Source of the DNA: Gilliamella apicola
GTDB taxonomy: Bacteria > Pseudomonadota > Gammaproteobacteria > Enterobacterales > Orbaceae
Length of the DNA: 64,000 nucleotides
Assembly (NCBI RefSeq): GCF_000599985.1
Contig: NZ_CP007445.1
Span: 434,001-498,000, forward strand
Direction: 5' to 3'
Shown: positions 17,377 to 28,166 of the stretch, piece by piece
Layout of the letters: each line of letters begins with the position of its first letter
Position numbering within the stretch: position 1 is the first letter of the stretch
Notes under the pieces: generated by a model
Told to the model about the DNA's origin: nothing
Databases searched by the model: none
Seen by the model: only the letters and a program-made list of their open reading frames with translations
Translations under genes and position numbers: made by a program

Positions 17377-18177
17377 TTAGTAATCATTCAAAATATCATC
17401 AAGCGGATCGCCTTTACTACCGCCATTTGATGAATTGCCACGTTCTGAAAGACTGAGATATATCAGTGCTAATGCGATGCCTAACGCACCAAGGGCAATT
17501 AATGTTAATTGTGATATAGCGGCAACAACAAAGCCAATAATGAAAAATGGCCATACTTCACGGTTTGCCATCATGTTTATTACCATTGCATAACCAACTG
17601 CAACAACCATACCACCGCCGATAGCCATACCGGTTGTTAACCATTCAGGCATTGCATTTAAAGCTTCTTTTACAGTTTCTGCAGGAATGAATAGTAACGC
17701 TGCTGCAGGAATCGCAATACGTAGACCTTGCAAGCAGATACCTAGAATTTGCAACCATTCGATTTTACGAATATTACCTTCTTCCGCTGCGGCATCCATC
17801 ATATGAACTAATGGAACAGCAATAGTTCGCACAATCATGGTTAAAAATAATCCAGCAACCGCAAGTGGAATAGCTACTGCAATAGCTGTTGATACACCTG
17901 CAATGCCTTGACCACCTAAAACTAAAATAATTGATGATGCAACAGCGGCTAGTGCGGCATCAGGTGCTACTGCTGCCCCAATATTTGCCCAACCTAAAGC
18001 AATCATTTGTAACGATCCGCCTAATACTACACCTGCTTCTAAATTGCCAGTTACAAGCCCAATTAATGAACATGCAACAAGTGGCTGGTGGAATTGGAAT
18101 TGATCTAAAATACCTTCCATACCAGCTAGAAAGGCAACAGCTATCACTAATATGATAGCAACGATTGATAATGTCAT
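17377..18177 (-). CDS. manY: PTS mannose-family EIIC component
   Basis: The 266-residue EIIC forms the membrane channel with EIID. It shows EGILDQFQFHQPLVACSLIGLVTGN near the N-terminus, then the GGSLQMIALGWANIGAAVAPD segment typical of ManY/AgaW/SorA proteins. The gene lies 23 bases after manX and 16 before manZ in one operon. The C-terminus ends in a short acidic tail (GDPLDDILNDY). Confidence 0.92.
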   Translation of the reverse strand: MTLSIVAIILVIAVAFLAGMEGILDQFQFHQPLVACSLIGLVTGNLEAGVVLGGSLQMIALGWANIGAAVAPDAALAAVASSIILVLGGQGIAGVSTAIAVAIPLAVAGLFLTMIVRTIAVPLVHMMDAAAEEGNIRKIEWLQILGICLQGLRIAIPAAALLFIPAETVKEALNAMPEWLTTGMAIGGGMVVAVGYAMVINMMANREVWPFFIIGFVVAAISQLTLIALGALGIALALIYLSLSERGNSSNGGSKGDPLDDILNDY

Positions 18178-18200
18178 AATATATAACCTCTTAAATAAAA

Positions 18201-19175
18201 CTAATTCTTTTGTTCAGCTAATTCTTCTTTCGCTTTTTTCAATAAATCATCCATATTACTATTGGAATCATTTGGCACTTTGCGAACATCAAATTTAACG
18301 TTTTTAGCCTTCAACTTTTCAAATGCATCAACATCATCAGCATTCATTGAAAGCACTTTATTAACCATGACTTTACCAACAGAATGTGCCATTGAACCAA
18401 TATTAACAACATCAATATCGACGCCACCTTCTATTGTACGTAAAACATCTTGTGGGTTCTCAAATAAGAGCAAGGCTTTAGTATTGCCAAATCGAGGGTC
18501 ACGTGATACTTCAATAATTTTTTTAATTGGTACAACGTTTGCTTTAACCCCAGGAGGCGCAGCTTCTTGAATAAGTTTTTTTCTTAACTCATCTTTGGCG
18601 ACGGAATCAGAAACCACAATTATACGATTAGGATTAGTTGATTTAGTCCAAGCTGTTGCAACTTGTCCATGTAATAATCGTGAATCAACTCGCGCTAAGA
18701 CAATTTTCATCTTGCCATTACCAAGTACTGTACCTTCTGGTATTGTATTAGATACTTGTGTTGCTGGTTTATTTTGAACTGGTGCATCAACAGTTGCTTT
18801 GACACCTTCTCTTGCTGGCTCAATAATTGCAGTAGCAATCTCTTTGGCGGTCTCCATTGAAAAACGTGAAGAGTAAGCTTCAATAAGCATTGGAAGATTT
18901 AAACCTGCGACGATAGCCCAATTACTGTGCTCGCCACATAAATTATTAGCCTGATTAAAAGGTGTGCCACCCCATAAATCTACTAAAAATAATACTTCAT
19001 CTTGATTGTCAAATGTTGCGATTGCTTCTTGCATTCGTTCTTTTAAACTTTCTGGACTATCACTTGGATGCAAGGTAATTGCTTTAACATTTTCCTGCTC
19101 TCCAAAGATCATCGATCCTGATTGTAGAATACCTTCAGCAAACTCACCATGAGTAGCTAGGATAATTCCTACCAT
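18201..19175 (-). CDS. manX: PTS mannose-family EIIAB component
   Basis: The cytoplasmic 324-residue protein fuses EIIA and EIIB, as in enteric ManX. EIIA (1 to about 130) has the phospho-His in ATHGEFAEG (His9) and LWGGTPFNQA. A Pro/Ala/Thr-rich linker (about 125-150) leads to EIIB, with VLARVDSRLLHGQVATAW carrying the second phospho-His (about His169). GGAGG lies 7 bases before the ATG. It is the first gene of the operon; 21-bp tandem repeats are found about 155-195 bp upstream. Confidence 0.95.
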   Translation of the reverse strand: MVGIILATHGEFAEGILQSGSMIFGEQENVKAITLHPSDSPESLKERMQEAIATFDNQDEVLFLVDLWGGTPFNQANNLCGEHSNWAIVAGLNLPMLIEAYSSRFSMETAKEIATAIIEPAREGVKATVDAPVQNKPATQVSNTIPEGTVLGNGKMKIVLARVDSRLLHGQVATAWTKSTNPNRIIVVSDSVAKDELRKKLIQEAAPPGVKANVVPIKKIIEVSRDPRFGNTKALLLFENPQDVLRTIEGGVDIDVVNIGSMAHSVGKVMVNKVLSMNADDVDAFEKLKAKNVKFDVRKVPNDSNSNMDDLLKKAKEELAEQKN

Positions 19176-19328
19176 ATAATTTCCTCCGGATTTTTATATT
19201 ATTGAATAATATAAACGTGTTATAAAAATGAACTTAAAAATTATTACTAATTCAGTTATTTTCTAAAATAAAAAAAGTCTCTTTTTTACTACGAAAAAAA
19301 GCAAAGGTTTTTAGTGTAAATCTGACTC

Positions 19329-19370
19329 TATATTTATTCCATTAAAGAATATATTTATTCCATCAAAGAA
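19329..19370. repeat. Two 21-bp tandem direct repeats upstream of manX
   Basis: The unit TATATTTATTCCATTAAAGAA (19329-19349) is followed immediately by a copy with one change (19350-19370) and then a partial third copy starting TATATTCATTA. The 21-base period equals two helical turns, which suits cooperative binding of a regulator upstream of the PTS operon. Confidence 0.75.
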
Positions 19371-19633
19371 TATATTCATTATATTATAAATTTTATTATT
19401 AAATCATTGCATTTGTTAAAAGTGTGTGACACAGATTATAGAATTTGTTATAAAAAACATTTTTTTGTAATCGAAAAAATCATTATAGCCAAAAATAAAA
19501 AATTTATTTTTATTTAATAAAATAATGATGTTACTGTTGTTAGGGTGGATTCTATAAGTTTTTTAAAAAACATTTAGATTATTGGTTATTCGATTTTATT
19601 TTATCGATTTGTAAACTTTTTATGATCTTTATC

Positions 19634-19681
19634 ATGCACAATATATTGTTATCAAATGATAATACAAAGTATATTGTGCAT
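19634..19681. repeat. Nested inverted repeat downstream of the carboxylesterase gene
   Basis: Outer arms of 12 bases (ATGCACAATATA / TATATTGTGCAT) enclose an inner palindrome (TTATC-AAAT-GATAA). It begins 13 bases after the esterase stop. Without a T tail it may act as an mRNA 3'-end structure or as a DNA site. Confidence 0.6.
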
Positions 19682-19693
19682 AAATTATTTAAC

Positions 19694-21445
19694 TTATTTA
19701 ATCCATAATGATTTATTTTTATATCGTTGATCAAGTTCAGCACTAAACCACCGACCGTTTAACACTTCAGAAATGATGATATTTTTTGATTCTTGATTAA
19801 TTGATTGATCATTATCCATTTCATTAAGAACATCGCTGTAAGTAAAATTTTTACCTCCCATATACGCAATGGCTTTTACTTTATCTGCGTTCATGTATAA
19901 ATAGGCATTATTTGCCTTACTATGGTCAGCTGTCCAATTATTCCAGTAAACTAAATCAGTTCCATTAGGATCACCTGAATGGATAAAATTATTAAGGTAT
20001 TTTTTGAATGTCATACTTAATTGTTTGGCGCCTTGAGTTTTGTATGCATTACCAATGAAACCATCATAATTTTGTGAATTAGCGTCCAATAATGGTAAGA
20101 ATACTCCATGAAAAGCACCAAATAATGCCATTTTGGAACCAACATTATTGGCGTCTTGACCAAATTCTATTTCTAACCCATAAATTTTGGCTTTATAAAA
20201 GGGAGCCATTTTCTGCGCAGAATCTGCTACATTAAATAGGTCATATAAACGACTTCCATATCTATTGGTAAAATTAAATTCGTTAAGTTTTTTGCCTGTT
20301 GGTAAACCATTGTTGAAAGCATCACTAAAATAAGTGGATGTTTGGGCGAATAATGAAAATTCGCAGGTACCAGTTAACATAATCAATGGCACAGAATTAT
20401 ATTCATGAGTATTAAAACCGTCTTTAGGAATGACATATCCATCATTGTATAAATGTGGAAAAACGCTCATTCTTATTCCAGCATTTCCCATAAGTGATAC
20501 TAGTCGTTGTGAAGATAAACTATAAAGATAATTTCTTACATCCGATTGATTGGTTAATAGCCAATCATAAGCTTCTTCTTGGGTTGGTTTTATTTTATCT
20601 TCAACAACAAGTGGAGCGATAGCCTTAGCAAATACTTTTACGCTATCTTGTTTATCCGCAATAGTCATGCCACCACTAAAAGATATTGCTTTTTGAAATT
20701 TGTCTTTGAAAATAGGCGAGATTAACATTGCCATTACATCTCGTCCACCAGCAGAAAAACCAGACACGGTTATGTTATTAGCGTCTCCACCAAAATTAGC
20801 TATATTTTCTTTTATCCAATCTAAGGATTTTGCAATATCAAGTAGAGCATAATTTCCAGAATCTTCAAGTTTATCTCCAGTTTGTAAGGCAGGAAGTGGG
20901 TTGAATCCCAATGGTCCTAAACGATAATTAATTGAGATAAAAATACCGTCAATGTCATTTACCATGGTGTTTCCTGTCATTTCCTCCGCTTTACCATTTT
21001 GATTATTGCCACCGTGAATATAAACCAGTACTGGTAAATTATTCGATTTATTATTAGGTCGATATATATTGAGATTTAAACTATCTTCTGATCCAATAAC
21101 TTTATTTTCTTTAAATTGAAATGCAACTTTGCTTGCTTGGGTTGCATCTAATACACCTTTCCAGGGTTCAGGATCAACGGTTTTTTTCCATCTGAGTTGA
21201 CCTGCTGGTGGTTTGGCATAAGGTATGCCCGTCCAAACAATAACATTATTTATTTTATCTAATTGACCTTTTACCATACCATATTGGGTATGAACCAAAG
21301 TGGCATCAGTAGTTTGGTTGATATTGGCTTGATGATTATCAACGTTATGTGAATTATTTTGGTTACTCGCAAATGTTGAAGGAGATAGAGCTAATAGACC
21401 AAATAAAACTACGGCAATATTAAGTTTTAGTAATGATTTTTTCAT
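19694..21445 (-). CDS. Secreted type-B carboxylesterase
   Basis: The 583-residue protein has a signal peptide (residues 1 to about 26, ending STFA) and the alpha/beta-hydrolase fold of PnbA-type carboxylesterases. Family marks are VWTGIPYAKPPAGQLRW, SEDSLNLNIYRP, an oxyanion-hole GGNNQNG, INYRLGPLGF and the nucleophile GFSAGGRD, with a His in GAFHG near the end. The nucleophile motif is GFSAG rather than the common GESAG. It stands alone, with terminator-like structures on both sides. It would act in the periplasm or outside on esters from diet or host; the substrate is unknown. Confidence 0.85.
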   Translation of the reverse strand: MKKSLLKLNIAVVLFGLLALSPSTFASNQNNSHNVDNHQANINQTTDATLVHTQYGMVKGQLDKINNVIVWTGIPYAKPPAGQLRWKKTVDPEPWKGVLDATQASKVAFQFKENKVIGSEDSLNLNIYRPNNKSNNLPVLVYIHGGNNQNGKAEEMTGNTMVNDIDGIFISINYRLGPLGFNPLPALQTGDKLEDSGNYALLDIAKSLDWIKENIANFGGDANNITVSGFSAGGRDVMAMLISPIFKDKFQKAISFSGGMTIADKQDSVKVFAKAIAPLVVEDKIKPTQEEAYDWLLTNQSDVRNYLYSLSSQRLVSLMGNAGIRMSVFPHLYNDGYVIPKDGFNTHEYNSVPLIMLTGTCEFSLFAQTSTYFSDAFNNGLPTGKKLNEFNFTNRYGSRLYDLFNVADSAQKMAPFYKAKIYGLEIEFGQDANNVGSKMALFGAFHGVFLPLLDANSQNYDGFIGNAYKTQGAKQLSMTFKKYLNNFIHSGDPNGTDLVYWNNWTADHSKANNAYLYMNADKVKAIAYMGGKNFTYSDVLNEMDNDQSINQESKNIIISEVLNGRWFSAELDQRYKNKSLWIK

Positions 21446-21603
21446 AGATTTTCCTTTTATAAAATAAAACTTAAATAGAATTTGAATTAGGTTTTAAAAA
21501 AATCCATCAATTAATGAACATGGTAATATTAACAATTAGAGTAAAATTATTGTTTTTATAAATAGTTATTTCAAATATTGTGAATGAAAAATTAGACTTG
21601 AAT

Positions 21604-21628
21604 CACAAATTGGGTATACCAATTTGTG
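21604..21628 (-). terminator. Palindrome after murQ
   Basis: A perfect 10-bp stem (CACAAATTGG / CCAATTTGTG, 5-base loop) lies 13 bases after the murQ stop. The T run on the minus strand is delayed, so it is a modest terminator at best. Confidence 0.55.
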
Positions 21629-21640
21629 TTATTTAACAAT

Positions 21641-22552
21641 TTATGCAGGGTGGTTGTTTATTGCTTTGCGAATAGAATCATTATTTTGTAATAATATTTC
21701 TTTTGCTTGTAACTCATCAATATCCGCAAGAATCATTAATATTGCTGTTTTACAATGTTTATTGCATTTATTCAACGTAGCTATTGCTTTTTCACGACTG
21801 CAATCGGTAGCTTGCATAACGATTGATATTTGTCGTTCAATAAGCTTGGCATTAGTTGCTTCAACATCAACCATTAAATTTCCGTAAACTTTGCCAATTT
21901 TGATCATGCTTGCGGTAGTTAGCATATTGAGTACTAGCTTTTGTGCTGTGCCAGCTTTCATTCTTGATGAACCTGTGATCACTTCAGCCCCAACAATTGG
22001 GGTAATAGCAATGTCAGCTAGTTTAATCATTGGAGCCTTGGGATTACAACATAAACTAATAACTGTTGCTCCCAGTGATTTAGCATATTGCATACCACCT
22101 ATTACATAAGGTGTGCGCCCACTAGCTGCAATACCAACTAAAATATCGTTAGTGCCAAAATCAATATTGGCTAAATCATTGATAGCTTGATTAGGATTAT
22201 CTTCAGCGTTTTCAACTGCTTTAAAAATAGCTGGTGTGCCACCAGCTATTAAGCCAATGACCTGTTGCGGTGGTGAGCCATAAGTAGGTGGGCATTCACT
22301 GGCATCTAAAATACCTAACCTACCAGATGTACCGGCACCAAGATAAATTAATCGACCTTGTTTTAAAAAAGCTTGGCTGATAGCATCAACAGCTTGAGCT
22401 ATGTTATAAAGTTCCTTTTCAACAGCTAATGCCACTTGTTTATCTTCATTATTGATAATTTTAAGTATCTCTAATGTTGAACAGTTATCAATATGTTCGC
22501 TATTAGAATTGCGACTTTCGGTTATCATCTCTGAAAGATTAATTTTTTGCAT
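21641..22552 (-). CDS. murQ: N-acetylmuramic acid 6-phosphate etherase
   Basis: MurQ removes the lactyl ether from MurNAc-6-phosphate to give GlcNAc-6-phosphate, recycling cell-wall sugar. The 303-residue protein has the SIS-domain motif [25 protein letters not shown], with the catalytic Glu in ASECPP, then [14 protein letters not shown] and [15 protein letters not shown]. The start overlaps the last 14 bases of lplT, so translation is probably coupled. No MurP transporter gene or MurR regulator is next to it here, so the substrate must come from another transporter or from AnmK. Confidence 0.96.
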   Translation of the reverse strand: MQKINLSEMITESRNSNSEHIDNCSTLEILKIINNEDKQVALAVEKELYNIAQAVDAISQAFLKQGRLIYLGAGTSGRLGILDASECPPTYGSPPQQVIGLIAGGTPAIFKAVENAEDNPNQAINDLANIDFGTNDILVGIAASGRTPYVIGGMQYAKSLGATVISLCCNPKAPMIKLADIAITPIVGAEVITGSSRMKAGTAQKLVLNMLTTASMIKIGKVYGNLMVDVEATNAKLIERQISIVMQATDCSREKAIATLNKCNKHCKTAILMILADIDELQAKEILLQNNDSIRKAINNHPA

Positions 22553-23726
22553 GTTTTTTTAATCCTAGCCACAACAATAAAATTACAACAGCAAATAAAC
22601 CGCCAAAACCAACACCGATTGCTATAACAGGTAAATCCATAGCAACGGCTAAAGTGTAAAGCCCTAACATGACCATCATGGCGGTGTATTCACTTAAATT
22701 TTGTACCGAAATCACACTGCCCGCGCCAACAAGCTCTTTACCTATTTTTTGAATAAAGGCATTTAAAGGTACCAAAAAGAAACCACCTAAAGCCCCAATG
22801 ACAACTAATAAAATATAAGATGAAATAATATTACCTTGCAATGTAAAAGCAATTACCATAATTCCCATCATAATTCCTGCTGGAATACAACGTAATGTGT
22901 TATTTATTGAAATAAATGTACTAGCCAGCCCAGCACCAATCACAATACCAATAGCAACAACAGCATTAAGGTTGGTCGGTGTTGCATTATCATGAATATC
23001 TAAAACGACAGGAACCCAGCTAATCAACAGAAAACGTAAAGTAATACCTGCCCCCCAAAATAAACTTGTGCCTAATAATGTGAACAGTACTTGCCTGTTG
23101 GTAAATATTATTTTAACTGTGTTAGCAAAATCTTTGACCATACTTAAAAATTGCCATTGAATATTTTGTCTTGCAGAAGGTAATTTAGGAATAAAAAAGT
23201 TAGCAATAACTGCAAGTCCATACATAAATACACAAGCAAATAACGCCGCTGTTACATTAAGATCGGCAATATGTCCACCCGCTAATGACCCAAGCAAAAT
23301 AGCAGCAATCGTTGATGCTTCAATTAATCCATTAGCTTTTACTAAATTATCACCACTTGTTAGTTCCCCCAAAATTCCGTATTTTGCTGGAGAATATGCT
23401 GCCGCACCAATACCTACTAGAAAATAGCCAGCAAATGGACTCAAGTTTAAACAGATACAACCAGCACCTAATAATTTTATGCCGTTTGAAATCATCATAA
23501 CTTTTCCTTTGGACATGCTATCAGCAAATTGACCTACAAAAGGTGAAAGTATAATAAAAGGCACAACAAAACCAATCTGTAATGCTGACTGGCTCCATTC
23601 TGGATAATGTAAATTTTTAATGTATGCCAATATGGCAAAGAAGATTGCATTATCAGCAAAGGCTGAAAAAAATTGCGCTAGCATGGTCGCAACCATACCT
23701 TTGCTTAATAGTGACAGCTGTTTCAT
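22539..23726 (-). CDS. lplT: Lysophospholipid transporter
   Basis: LplT flips 2-acyl-glycerophosphoethanolamine across the inner membrane for re-acylation by Aas. The 395-residue major-facilitator protein has about twelve helices and the family start [21 protein letters not shown]. It lies 14 bases after aas, as in enterics, and its end overlaps murQ. The C-terminus is short and basic (KKHAKN). Confidence 0.95.
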   Translation of the reverse strand: MKQLSLLSKGMVATMLAQFFSAFADNAIFFAILAYIKNLHYPEWSQSALQIGFVVPFIILSPFVGQFADSMSKGKVMMISNGIKLLGAGCICLNLSPFAGYFLVGIGAAAYSPAKYGILGELTSGDNLVKANGLIEASTIAAILLGSLAGGHIADLNVTAALFACVFMYGLAVIANFFIPKLPSARQNIQWQFLSMVKDFANTVKIIFTNRQVLFTLLGTSLFWGAGITLRFLLISWVPVVLDIHDNATPTNLNAVVAIGIVIGAGLASTFISINNTLRCIPAGIMMGIMVIAFTLQGNIISSYILLVVIGALGGFFLVPLNAFIQKIGKELVGAGSVISVQNLSEYTAMMVMLGLYTLAVAMDLPVIAIGVGFGGLFAVVILLLWLGLKKHAKN

Positions 23727-23740
23727 ATGATATCCTTAAG

Positions 23741-25882
23741 TTATTGGTCAGCCATTTTTCTCAAGGTAATAAAATCAATTTTACCTGTACCAAGAAGTGG
23801 TAACTCTTTAACAACACGAATATCACGCGGTATAGCTAATGCTGGAATACCCAATTCTTGAGCTGCTTGATTAAGTTGTTCTCGATTTAACTCAGACGAA
23901 GTAGTAAATAATACAATAGCTTCCCCTTTTGCTGCATCACTTTTTACTGTTGCGCCGTGCATAGCTTCAGAATCGACTTTTTTAGCAAGAGCTTCAACAC
24001 TTTCTAATGAAACCATTTCACCTGCAATTTTAGCGAATCGTTTTAACCGTCCTTTGATCGTTAAAAAACCTTGCTTATCAATAGAAACAATGTCGCCAGT
24101 ATCATACCAACCTTTTTCGGATTGGCCTTGTTCATTGGTTGCGATTGGTTCTTCCAGTTTACCTGGGTTTTCTACTCGTAAGTAACCTTTCATAACATTA
24201 GGTCCTTTAACGAGTAATTCTCCACCATCAGAAATACCTGGAATTGGGATTAATTTTGAGGTCATACCCGGTAATAATCGACCTACCGTGCCAGCTTTAA
24301 ATGCCATTGGAACATTTAGCGACACAACCGGTCCGCATTCAGTAACACCATAGCCCTCTAGAATACGAATACCATATTTATCTTTCCATTGCTCTCGTAC
24401 TGCGTCAGATAGTTTTTCTGCACCAGCAACCACATAACGTAAACGCATAAAATCATAAGGGTGGGCATAACGAGCATAATTGGCTAAGAAAGTAGGCGTA
24501 CCAAATAAAACGGTACAGTTTTGGTCATAAATTATTTCAGGCACCATACGATAATGTAAAGGATTTGGATATAAGAAAGTACGACTACCAGAAAATATTG
24601 GTAAAAATAGCCCAGCGGTGATACCAAAAGCATGGAATAACGGTAATGCAGACATAAAGCGGTCAGCTGGTGTTGGGTCAATAACCGTTCGAATTTGCTC
24701 GACATTGGCAAGCAAGCTACCATGGCTATGCACAACACCTTTAGGGTTACCTTCAGAGCCGGATGTAAATAATACCAATGCTTCGTCATCACTGGTTTGA
24801 GCTTGTTTAACTAAACGTGGTATAAACTGATGAACGGCAATATGAAGTTTGTCAGTAAATGTTAAACTACTGCGTAAATCTTCTAAGAAACACCATTTAA
24901 CATCTTTGATTTCTTCAAGTAGATAGTCGAGTTTTCCTTTTTGGATAAATTTACGTGAAGTGATAATAGTTTTAATTTCAGCCGCAGTAATTGCGCAAGT
25001 TAAACCTTTTGTTCCTGCAGTATAATTAAGCATTGCTGGAATACGGTTTTTAACTGATAAACCAAAAATGGTAGCAACGGTAATAGTTGCATTGGGTAAT
25101 AGAACCCCAACCCGCTCTTTTTTCTGAGTAAATTTAGAAAGAATGCAACTTATACCAATAATTTGTTTTATTAAATTGCGATAAGATGCCTCGTTAGTTG
25201 TGGGATCTTGCACCATTCGTGATTTTACACCGTAGCGTACTTGAGCTTCAAGCAGTGCTTCAAAAAGAGTTAATTTAGGACGACTTCCCATGCGAGCATT
25301 CATCATTATTTGGTGAAGTTTTTCACCGGCAATATAGCGTCTTTCGCTAGCTTTAGGTGCATCCGGCATAGGAATGGATGTTGGTTCAAGCACATGAATA
25401 GTTATTTTAGGGAATAAGTGACGTTTAAATAATCCTTTTAAGCGGCTGGTTATAGTAAATTCGGCACCTTCAATCCAGACAGGTACAATAGTTGCTTGTG
25501 ATCGAGCTGCAACAAAAGCAGCACCGTCATAAACTTTCATTAATGAGCCAGTTACAGTAATTCTTCCTTCAGGAAAAATAACAATTGGACGACCTTTTTC
25601 GATTTCGCGAACTAAACGCTTAATAGCCATTGGGCTAATTGGATCCATTGGCACAAAATCTACGTAATGTTTGGCTAGGCGTACTAACCAATGATTGATA
25701 TAACCTGCGTAGATAGCAAAAACAGGTCTTACTGGTAAAAAAACGCCGATTAGAATACCGTCAAGGAAAGAAACGTGGTTTGGTGTGATAAGCAATCTGT
25801 CTTGTTTTAAGTTGTTAAGATTACCATAAACTTTTACATGGAATAACATCTTTAAAAAAAATTTTAATATTTTAAATAGCAT
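23741..25882 (-). CDS. aas: Bifunctional acyl-ACP synthetase / 2-acyl-GPE acyltransferase
   Basis: Aas activates fatty acids on bound ACP and re-acylates lysophosphatidylethanolamine at the inner membrane. The 713-residue protein starts [14 protein letters not shown] and aligns with E. coli Aas from this point. Residues 1 to about 200 are the PlsC-type acyltransferase (NHVSFLDG, then FPEGRIT). The remainder is the AMP-forming synthetase ([37 protein letters not shown]). An in-frame extension to 25948 is rejected because it adds residues absent from the family. It is the first gene of aas-lplT-murQ. Confidence 0.96.
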   Translation of the reverse strand: MLFKILKFFLKMLFHVKVYGNLNNLKQDRLLITPNHVSFLDGILIGVFLPVRPVFAIYAGYINHWLVRLAKHYVDFVPMDPISPMAIKRLVREIEKGRPIVIFPEGRITVTGSLMKVYDGAAFVAARSQATIVPVWIEGAEFTITSRLKGLFKRHLFPKITIHVLEPTSIPMPDAPKASERRYIAGEKLHQIMMNARMGSRPKLTLFEALLEAQVRYGVKSRMVQDPTTNEASYRNLIKQIIGISCILSKFTQKKERVGVLLPNATITVATIFGLSVKNRIPAMLNYTAGTKGLTCAITAAEIKTIITSRKFIQKGKLDYLLEEIKDVKWCFLEDLRSSLTFTDKLHIAVHQFIPRLVKQAQTSDDEALVLFTSGSEGNPKGVVHSHGSLLANVEQIRTVIDPTPADRFMSALPLFHAFGITAGLFLPIFSGSRTFLYPNPLHYRMVPEIIYDQNCTVLFGTPTFLANYARYAHPYDFMRLRYVVAGAEKLSDAVREQWKDKYGIRILEGYGVTECGPVVSLNVPMAFKAGTVGRLLPGMTSKLIPIPGISDGGELLVKGPNVMKGYLRVENPGKLEEPIATNEQGQSEKGWYDTGDIVSIDKQGFLTIKGRLKRFAKIAGEMVSLESVEALAKKVDSEAMHGATVKSDAAKGEAIVLFTTSSELNREQLNQAAQELGIPALAIPRDIRVVKELPLLGTGKIDFITLRKMADQ

Positions 25883-26080
25883 CTGATTTCTCAAGTATCG
25901 TGTAAAATTGCACCATGTAATAATAGTGAAAATAATTAAAATATACAAGAAATGTCAAAATCAAAAAATAACCAAAAATAAAACAAATTGTTATACTTTA
26001 AGATGATGTTGCTTGATTTTAAAAATAGATTATAGTTACTAAAAAGGTAAATAAATAGAAAAGACTAAGAAGGAATCAAA

Positions 26081-27055
26081 ATGCTAATTTTAACTGCTAA
26101 AGATATTGAAAAATTCTATACCATGCCAGAGGCAATAGCTGCAGATAAACAAGCCTTAAAAATTTATACTCAAGGAAAAAGTGATGTACCGTTACGTATC
26201 AATTTCGATATGCAAAAAGGACAATGTTTGTTTATGCCTGCTCATATAAAAGGTAAAGATATTGTAGGAATTAAAATAGTTTCAGTATTTCCAGATAATC
26301 CTAAATTAGGCAAACCTTCTGTACCGGCTCAAGTCATGATGATAGATCCACAAACAGGTGAAGTCTGTGCGATGTTGGATGGAACTTTTGTAACCCAACT
26401 TAGAACAGGGGCTGTGCAAGGTGCTGCAACCGATCTTTTAGCTCGTAAAGATTCTAAGCGAGCCGTGTTGATAGGTACAGGTGGACAAGCTGCTTCACAA
26501 TTGGAGGCAATGTTAACCGTTCGTCCATTAACTGATGTGGCAATCTTTGGGCTTGATGCTAATAAAGGTAAGCAATTTACCGAGTTAATGAAGAAACGAT
26601 TTGAACATTTTTCTGCTAATCTTTATTTTTCTGAAAATTTAGATGAAGATATTTATCAAGCGGATATCATTACCTCTGTTACCACTTCAAAAGAAGTGAC
26701 TTTTAATGGTGATTTAGTTAAACCTGGAGCCCATATCAATGGCGTTGGGGCATATATGCCAGATATGCACGAAATCCCAAGTAATATTGTTGAAAAAGCC
26801 GATATTCGAGTGCTTGATACAAAAGACGGTGTATTTTCCGAAGCGGGTGATATCATTGATCCAATTGAACAAAAACTTGTATCAAAAGATGATTTTTTAG
26901 AATTAGGTGATTTAGTTTTAAATCCACAACTTTGTCGTCAAAATGAACAGCAGATTACTTTATTTAAAACAGTTGGAACCGCAGTACTTGATGTCTATGT
27001 TGGTTATGATATTTACCTCAAAGCAAAAGAAAAAGGTATTGGCTTAAATATCTAA
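26081..27055 (+). CDS. Ornithine cyclodeaminase/mu-crystallin family protein
   Basis: A 324-residue NAD(P)-dependent protein of the ornithine cyclodeaminase / mu-crystallin / ketimine reductase family. The substrate-side region is VGIKIVSVFPDNP and TQLRTGAVQGAATDLLA; the Rossmann motif is VLIGTGGQAA; the nicotinamide side includes NGVGAYMPDMHEI. Members include ornithine cyclodeaminase, alanine dehydrogenase and imine reductases, and sequence alone does not separate them here. AAGGA precedes the ATG. It is a single gene, divergent from aas and converging on gpsA. Confidence 0.85.
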   Translation: MLILTAKDIEKFYTMPEAIAADKQALKIYTQGKSDVPLRINFDMQKGQCLFMPAHIKGKDIVGIKIVSVFPDNPKLGKPSVPAQVMMIDPQTGEVCAMLDGTFVTQLRTGAVQGAATDLLARKDSKRAVLIGTGGQAASQLEAMLTVRPLTDVAIFGLDANKGKQFTELMKKRFEHFSANLYFSENLDEDIYQADIITSVTTSKEVTFNGDLVKPGAHINGVGAYMPDMHEIPSNIVEKADIRVLDTKDGVFSEAGDIIDPIEQKLVSKDDFLELGDLVLNPQLCRQNEQQITLFKTVGTAVLDVYVGYDIYLKAKEKGIGLNI

Positions 27056-27063
27056 TAAAGTAA

Positions 27064-27095
27064 TAACCTGAAATTTGTAAAAAAGTTTCAGGTTA
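27064..27095. terminator. Hairpin between the converging cyclodeaminase-family gene and gpsA
   Basis: A perfect 10-bp stem (TAACCTGAAA / TTTCAGGTTA) with a 12-base loop lies between two convergent genes and could serve both strands. T runs are weak. Confidence 0.6.
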
Positions 27096-27116
27096 ACTAT
27101 ACGTTTAAGTAGAAAA

Positions 27117-28130
27117 CTAACTTTTTAACTCTTCTTTTTTGGATCGTCCAAGCAATTCCATCGCTGCTTGTTTGGGATCTTTATGTTCATATAAAATTCT
27201 ATAAATCTGTTCAGTAATAGGCATATCAACATGGTGTTTTTGTGCAAGTGACCAAACTTCTTTGGTGTTTTTACAACCTTCGACAACTTGGGCAATAATA
27301 TCTTGAGCCTCTTGAATAGATTTATTTTGACCAAGTAATATTCCAAAGCGACGGTTACGAGATTGATTGTCTGTGCAAGTTAAAACTAGATCACCAAGTC
27401 CTGCCATTCCCATAAAAGTTGCAGGATCAGCACCTAATACTGCACCTAGACGCATCATTTCGGCAAGCCCTCGGGTGATTAACGCGGTTCTGGCATTAGC
27501 TCCAAAGCCTAAACCGTCGGACAGGCCTGCACCAATAGCAATAACATTTTTTATTGCGCCACCAAGTTGTACTCCAATAAAGTCTTTACTGCTATAAACA
27601 CGAAAACTTTTACTACAGTGAAATAGACTTTGTAATTCAGTTAAAAATTCCTCATTAGTTGATGCGACAGTTACTGCAGTTGGTGAGCCAGATGCCACCT
27701 CTTTGGCAAATGTTGGTCCAGAGATAACCGCTAATGGGATTTTATCACCTAGAATTTCTCTAGCTACATCTTGTAACAACCTGCCAGTATCAACTTCAAG
27801 CCCTTTAGTTGCCCAAACAATTTTGCTATCTTGACGTAAGAAAGGTTTAATTTGTGTTAGGATACTAGCAAAAGCATGACTTGGTACGACAATTAGTAAA
27901 ATAGGTGCAGCTAATACGGCTGTTTGTAAATTACTTTCAATTTGTAACAAATCAGGAAAAGGTATATCTGGCAAAAACTGCCTATTTTGCCTGTCATGCT
28001 GCAAAACAGTCATTTTATCTGGGTTATGTCCCCACAATAATGTAGAGTGACCATTTCGAGCTAGTAAGATAGCTAAAGACGTTCCATAAGAACCCGCTCC
28101 AATAACTGTCACAGCAGCATTTTTTTTCAT
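27117..28130 (-). CDS. gpsA: Glycerol-3-phosphate dehydrogenase [NAD(P)+]
   Basis: GpsA reduces dihydroxyacetone phosphate to sn-glycerol-3-phosphate for phospholipid synthesis. The 337-residue protein has [19 protein letters not shown] (NAD binding), [29 protein letters not shown] with the catalytic Lys, and [17 protein letters not shown]. The start is set at the ATG at 28130. A TTG at 28139 adds three residues and sits closer to the AAGG ribosome site, so it remains possible. It is the last gene of yibN-secB-gpsA. Confidence 0.97.
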   Translation of the reverse strand: MKKNAAVTVIGAGSYGTSLAILLARNGHSTLLWGHNPDKMTVLQHDRQNRQFLPDIPFPDLLQIESNLQTAVLAAPILLIVVPSHAFASILTQIKPFLRQDSKIVWATKGLEVDTGRLLQDVAREILGDKIPLAVISGPTFAKEVASGSPTAVTVASTNEEFLTELQSLFHCSKSFRVYSSKDFIGVQLGGAIKNVIAIGAGLSDGLGFGANARTALITRGLAEMMRLGAVLGADPATFMGMAGLGDLVLTCTDNQSRNRRFGILLGQNKSIQEAQDIIAQVVEGCKNTKEVWSLAQKHHVDMPITEQIYRILYEHKDPKQAAMELLGRSKKEELKS

Positions 28131-28166
28131 AATAATCAAAAAACCTTTTATTAATTAATACTAAAA

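Larger units (their letters stand above)
19176..19693. other. Control region between the carboxylesterase gene and manXYZ
   Basis: These 518 AT-rich bases hold no gene. They contain a tandem repeat (19329-19370, listed separately) and a large inverted repeat (19634-19681). I looked for a sigma54 promoter, common before LevR/ManR-type PTS operons, and did not find one. The man promoter is probably sigma70, within about 100 bp of the ATG. Confidence 0.5.

Noticed and set aside
19176..19330. Sigma54 promoter before manX
   Set aside because: No TGGCA-N7-TTGC pattern at correct spacing on the minus strand.
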